Shown one piece after another: positions 60,779 through 64,000 of a stretch of DNA of 64,000 nucleotides. The first letter of the stretch is position 1. Each line of letters begins with the position of its first letter. This DNA comes from Nonlabens sp. YIK11 (GTDB lineage Bacteria > Bacteroidota > Bacteroidia > Flavobacteriales > Flavobacteriaceae). The notes beneath the pieces were generated by a model. It did not search any database, was not told the DNA's origin, and worked only from the letters and a program-made list of their open reading frames with translations. The position numbers were made by a program, and so were the translations under genes. The DNA lies in NCBI RefSeq assembly GCF_001413925.1, contig NZ_LBMJ01000001.1, positions 2,210,001-2,274,000 of the forward strand. The letters are read 5' to 3'.

Positions 60779-62329
60779 ATGACGACGATCAAAATACTAT
60801 GGGTAGATGACGAGGTAGATCTTTTAAAACCTCACATCATATTTCTTAAAAACAAAGGATATGAAGTGGATACAAGAGTATCTGGAACTGAGGCACTGGA
60901 AGCTATTGAAGAAGAACTATATGACATTGTCCTTCTAGACGAGAATATGCCAGGATTGACCGGTCTTGAAACCTTGCACGAGATCAAAGAAAAACAAGCC
61001 AATCTTCCCGTGATCATGATCACTAAAAGCGAAGAAGAATACATTATGGAAGAGGCCATAGGTTCCAAGATTGCTGATTACCTTATTAAACCCGTGAACC
61101 CAAACCAGATCCTATTATCTCTAAAAAAGAATTTGGACCACTCTAGATTGGTCAATGCAAAGACCACGTCAGATTACCAGCGTGAATTTCGCAAGATCGC
61201 TATGGATTTGTCGATGATCAATAGCTATGAAGAGTGGACGCAAATGTATCAGCGATTGCTTTTTTGGGAACTCGAACTCGAGAATGTAGACGATTCTGGA
61301 ATGTTTGAGATCCTAACCGCTCAAAAGACAGAAGCCAATCAACAGTTTTGCAAATTTGTTGACAAAAATTACAAGCAATGGTTTGAAGATGAAGAGGATG
61401 CGCCGGTATTAAGCCATCAACTCTTCAAAAAACGAGTTGTTCCTTTGTTGAAGGAAAAAGAACCAGTTCTGTTTGTTGTCGTAGATAATATGAGGTATGA
61501 TCAATTCAAGATGTTTGAGAATATCATCAACAATAATTACAAAAAAGTCCAGGAAGAAACCTACTGCTCCATCTTACCTACGGCGACGCAATACGCTCGC
61601 AACGCCATATTTTCGGGCTTAATGCCAGCAGACATGGAAAAGAGACATCCCAACTATTGGCTTAATGATACTGACGATGGTGGGAAGAATATGCATGAAA
61701 AGGATTTTCTTGAAGCACAACTCAAGCGATTGGGTCTTAACATTAAGCATCAATACCATAAGATTACTAATGAACAAAATGGGCGCAAACTAGCCGAAAG
61801 CTTCAAAACTCAAAAAGATAACGACCTAACGGTCATTGTATATAATTTTGTCGACATGCTTTCCCACTCAAAAACAGAGATGGAAGTAATTAAGGATCTT
61901 GCCAGTACCGATAAGTCCTATCGATCACTTACTGTGAGCTGGTTCAAAAATTCACCGTTGCTGGAAATGATCCAACGTGGTGCAGAATTGGGAATGAAAC
62001 TCGTGCTAACCACAGATCACGGTACCATAAATGTCACGACGCCCAGCAAAGTCATAGGCGATAAAAACACAAGTCTCAATTTAAGGTATAAAACTGGTCG
62101 TAGTTTATCTTATGAGGATAAGGATGTAATAGCAGCAACAGACCCATCAACCATCGGTCTCCCTAAAATCAATATGAGCAGTAGCTTCATATTTGCAAAG
62201 GGCGACCTATTCTTTGCCTATCCCAACAATTACAACCATTATGTGAGTTATTATAGGAACACGTATCAACATGGTGGAGTTTCCCTAGAAGAAATGTTGA
62301 TACCCTTCGCCGTCTTCAATCCTCGATAA
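60779..62329 (+). CDS. porX: T9SS response regulator PorX (receiver-PglZ)
   Basis: A 516-residue regulator. Residues 1-120: receiver domain with acidic pair VDDE, phospho-Asp in VLLDENMPGLTGLE, and Lys in LIKPVNP. Then a helical linker and a C-terminal PglZ domain (about 200-516) of the alkaline phosphatase fold, with VVVDNMRYDQF, PTATQYARNAIFSG, TTDHGTINV and YQHGGVSLEEM. In Porphyromonas PorX, with sensor PorY and sigma factor SigP, controls T9SS genes; its PglZ part cleaves oligonucleotides. The ATG at 60779 gives MTTIKILWVDDE. tsaE starts right after its stop. Confidence 0.95.
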   Translation: MTTIKILWVDDEVDLLKPHIIFLKNKGYEVDTRVSGTEALEAIEEELYDIVLLDENMPGLTGLETLHEIKEKQANLPVIMITKSEEEYIMEEAIGSKIADYLIKPVNPNQILLSLKKNLDHSRLVNAKTTSDYQREFRKIAMDLSMINSYEEWTQMYQRLLFWELELENVDDSGMFEILTAQKTEANQQFCKFVDKNYKQWFEDEEDAPVLSHQLFKKRVVPLLKEKEPVLFVVVDNMRYDQFKMFENIINNNYKKVQEETYCSILPTATQYARNAIFSGLMPADMEKRHPNYWLNDTDDGGKNMHEKDFLEAQLKRLGLNIKHQYHKITNEQNGRKLAESFKTQKDNDLTVIVYNFVDMLSHSKTEMEVIKDLASTDKSYRSLTVSWFKNSPLLEMIQRGAELGMKLVLTTDHGTINVTTPSKVIGDKNTSLNLRYKTGRSLSYEDKDVIAATDPSTIGLPKINMSSSFIFAKGDLFFAYPNNYNHYVSYYRNTYQHGGVSLEEMLIPFAVFNPR

Positions 62330-62740
62330 ATGGAATACCAACTTAAAGATATAGATAAGGCTGCCGCTCATATTATCGCTTCCGCGAAAAGTGATAACCT
62401 CCTATTTGAAGCTCCCATGGGATCTGGTAAGACCACACTAATTACAGCGATCTGTAAACAACTAGGCGTGACCGAAGCCATTTCTTCTCCTACCTATAAT
62501 ATAGTCAATGAGTACAGTGGGACAGACAAAGACATCTATCACTTTGACCTGTACAGAATCAATACTATCGACGAACTACATGATATAGGTGTCGAGGAAT
62601 ATTTTGATTCAGCTTCTTTGAGACTGATCGAATGGCCATCTTTAATTGTTCCAATTATTTCTGATTATCAGTATGTTAAAATTAGAATAATTAACAGTAC
62701 ATCGAGAATTTTAAATATCAGCGATGTAGTTCGTCGATGA
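62330..62740 (+). CDS. tsaE: tRNA threonylcarbamoyladenosine ATPase TsaE
   Basis: A 136-residue TsaE (YjeE). Walker A APMGSGKTTLITAIC, SSPTYNIVNEY, YHFDLYRI and the Trp-containing LIEWPSLI are typical. It assists TsaB-TsaD in making t6A37 in tRNAs. Starts at the base after the porX stop. A decayed palindrome near residue 17 encodes ASAK. Confidence 0.94.
   Translation: MEYQLKDIDKAAAHIIASAKSDNLLFEAPMGSGKTTLITAICKQLGVTEAISSPTYNIVNEYSGTDKDIYHFDLYRINTIDELHDIGVEEYFDSASLRLIEWPSLIVPIISDYQYVKIRIINSTSRILNISDVVRR
62378..62394. repeat. Degenerate palindrome inside tsaE
   Basis: CGCTTCCGCGAAAAGTG shows two or three changes from the core; in frame ASAKS. Confidence 0.5.
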
Positions 62741-62845
62741 AGTTTATTACCATTTATTAATGTTTTAACTTAAATAATTAACAACAAACGTTCTCTAAGC
62801 GACATATCTATCATTTCGGCGATTATACGTTCATAGCAATAAAAA

Positions 62846-62887
62846 AAGGAGGTTTCAATGCTAGTTTTATATCACTTATTTACTTAA
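62846..62887 (+). other. Strong Shine-Dalgarno with a 9-codon ORF
   Basis: AAGGAGG (62846-62852), 5-base spacer, then ATG 62858 and nine codons (MLVLYHLFT) to TAA. Strong SD sequences are rare in this phylum; this may be a leader peptide, or chance. Confidence 0.35.
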
Positions 62888-62918
62888 ACCCTTTTTTTAA
62901 TTACTTAAACCAAATATC

Positions 62919-63065
62919 ATGAACAACAAATCACTCAAAGCAATCGCCCTAGTTTCACTTTTTGCTGTATCTTTAGCTGCAACTGCAGCGACATCTTTCG
63001 CTCCTGAAACGACAAATGCAAAGAAAATCGACAAAGCGTGGATCATTATACCTTCTCGTGGGTAG
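62919..63065 (+). CDS. Small exported peptide, unknown function
   Basis: A 48-residue frame with a good signal peptide: MNNKSLKAIALVSLFAVSLA, then small residues ATAATSFA with a plausible cleavage site, leaving a mature peptide of about 20 residues ending IIIPSRG. It overlaps the next gene by 50 bp in another frame. No family recognised. It is about 30 bases after the strong SD/9-codon ORF. Confidence 0.5.
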   Translation: MNNKSLKAIALVSLFAVSLAATAATSFAPETTNAKKIDKAWIIIPSRG

Positions 63066-63507
63066 TTTTGTAGCGGTCATTCTGGCCACTACACCATACT
63101 TTTTTTATTCATATGAAGTTGTCCCAACCGGTCCGGATTGGGACAATTTTTTATTTACATACCATTCTGGTTATTATCTACGAGCTCAAGTAAGTATTTG
63201 GACTATCATGGCGAAATTCATACCTTTTTACCTGATGGTGATTTGGTTTTTGACTTGTAAACATTGGTGGTACCACTGTATTTTAATACCTATGGCGATG
63301 TATGGCTTTCAACTATATAGTTCTATCAATGATGATCTAAAATTTATGGATGAAAGCGAAGAACTTGGATTTATAGTTCCAGTTGTCATTGCCTCACTAT
63401 CATTAACTTACCTCGCAAGAACTAAAGTTTTCGACAAAGTTCACGGCATCGACATTTCAGAAATTGAAAACTACGTCAAGAAACCTAGCGATAGATTTTT
63501 CAAGTAA
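63016..63507 (+). CDS. Membrane protein of unknown function
   Basis: A 163-residue protein with a basic N-terminus (MQRKSTKRG), four hydrophobic helices (about 10-30, 58-78, 82-102 and 118-136), and a periplasmic loop with VVPTGPDWDNFLFTYHSGYY. The segment CKHWWYHCILIPMAMYGFQ is a Trp/His-rich membrane edge. I do not recognise a family. The first 50 bases overlap the exported peptide gene; a GTG at 63058 is an alternative start but would drop the basic N-terminus. Confidence 0.72.
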   Translation: MQRKSTKRGSLYLLVGSFVAVILATTPYFFYSYEVVPTGPDWDNFLFTYHSGYYLRAQVSIWTIMAKFIPFYLMVIWFLTCKHWWYHCILIPMAMYGFQLYSSINDDLKFMDESEELGFIVPVVIASLSLTYLARTKVFDKVHGIDISEIENYVKKPSDRFFK

Positions 63508-63540
63508 TTATTCTAACTTGCTGACTGCATAAACCTTGTT

Positions 63541-64000
63541 ATGAGTCACATTCTCAATCCATTTACTAAAGATCAATTGATTCCTCAAGAGGAACGTCTA
63601 GAGATTCAACGCACTAAAAAGGAGCTTTTTATTGGGATTCCCAAAGAAGACCAACAGGTTGAAAAACGAATCTGCCTCACACCAGACGCGGTTGCCGCAC
63701 TCACCGCACATGGACATCGCATCATCATAGAAAAAGGAGCTGGTTTAGGAAGCAGCTTTACTGATAACGAATATCTAAATTCTGGTGCAGAGCTTACTTC
63801 AGACACTAAAAAAGTCTTCTCCTGCCCTACTATTCTAAAGGTGGCACCACCATCAATGGAGGAGATCAAAATGATCAAGCCTCAAACCGTTTTGATCAGC
63901 GCTCTTCAACTTAAGACAAGAAACAAAGAGTATTTTGAAAAACTTGCAGCCAAAAAAATAACCGCACTAGCGTTTGAATTTATTCAGGATGATGATGGTC
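63541..64000 (+). CDS. ald: Alanine dehydrogenase, N-terminal part (cut by window edge)
   Basis: The first 153 residues are visible, the rest lies beyond the window. IGIPKEDQQVEKRICLTPDAV, EKGAGLGSSFTDNEY, a PPSMEEI-type loop and FEFIQDD agree with the alanine dehydrogenase/PNT N-terminal domain, which carries the pyruvate-binding Arg and Lys. It oxidises L-alanine to pyruvate with NAD+. A 20-residue N-terminal extension before the catalytic fold is longer than in Bacillus Ald, as seen in Bacteroidota homologues. The porX-tsaE-ald order fits other members of the phylum. Confidence 0.87.
   Translation, partial: MSHILNPFTKDQLIPQEERLEIQRTKKELFIGIPKEDQQVEKRICLTPDAVAALTAHGHRIIIEKGAGLGSSFTDNEYLNSGAELTSDTKKVFSCPTILKVAPPSMEEIKMIKPQTVLISALQLKTRNKEYFEKLAAKKITALAFEFIQDDDG

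Noticed and set aside
60748..60792. ATG start of the HD protein at 60792
   Set aside because: It lies upstream of the minus-strand TATATTTG box, so it would not be transcribed.

Overview
The window looks like a chromosomal segment of a marine-type member of the Flavobacteriaceae (Bacteroidota). Evidence: type IX secretion (T9SS) and gliding genes (PorP/SprF, type B sorting domains, GldI, PorX), a fused LpxC-FabZ, a fused CcsB/CcsA cytochrome c maturation protein, Bacteroidota-only families (DUF4251, DUF4494, DUF2520), TAnnTTTG promoter boxes and an almost complete lack of Shine-Dalgarno sequences. I saw no rRNA, tRNA, CRISPR array, insertion sequence or prophage.

Layout. 1-2.4 kb: a gene tail cut by the window edge, then a minus-strand block with two HPF/RaiA-like ribosome hibernation proteins, a cysteine-less ArsC-fold protein and TerC. 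2.7-11.7 kb: two T9SS type B cargo proteins, the second in an operon with PorP/SprF and an OmpA/PD40 protein. 12-18 kb: a DUF4251 lipoprotein, an NhaC-family transporter behind a compact S-box-like leader, a ThiE/TenI-like protein, DUF4494, an exported methyltransferase and YqhA. 18-22 kb: YbbA/YbbP-type ABC exporter divergent from a TesA-like esterase. 22-29 kb: LLM flavin oxidoreductase, cold shock protein, dienelactone hydrolase, M28 peptidase, fumarase and a membrane protein. 29.5-36.5 kb: CcsBA, divergent from an operon of DUF2520, KdsC, UbiA, Maf and two small envelope proteins. 36.5-44.8 kb: Ndk, DHH phosphoesterase, GldI, a cyclophilin-FKBP fusion, RidA, nucleoside phosphorylase, polyphosphate kinase, a cytosolic binding protein and Ung. 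45-49.3 kb: MutS2, DCC thiol protein, a double OmpA-like protein and a membrane-anchored helix-hairpin-helix protein. 49.3-60.7 kb: one long minus-strand run (HD hydrolase, lpxD, lpxC-fabZ, lpxA, efp, second lpxD, SnoaL, sucD, a basic DNA-binding-like protein, fabG, VWA protein, prohibitin) joining lipid A synthesis, translation and central metabolism. 60.8-64 kb: porX, tsaE, a small exported peptide overlapping a membrane protein, and the start of alanine dehydrogenase.

Genes that work together: cargo, SprF-like and OmpA proteins, GldI and the regulator PorX all belong to T9SS/gliding. The acyltransferases LpxA/LpxD, LpxC-FabZ, FabG and KdsC feed outer membrane lipid A and Kdo.

The two most notable signals are (a) a roughly 64-nt leader before the NhaC-family gene that keeps the SAM-I (S-box) core motifs and a possible P2-loop/J3-4 pseudoknot but has a very short P2 and no P4, and (b) a perfect 16-bp palindrome, CGCTTTCGCGAAAGCG, found ten times plus degenerate and composite copies, both between genes and in frame inside essential-looking genes, where it is read as AFAKA or LSRK.
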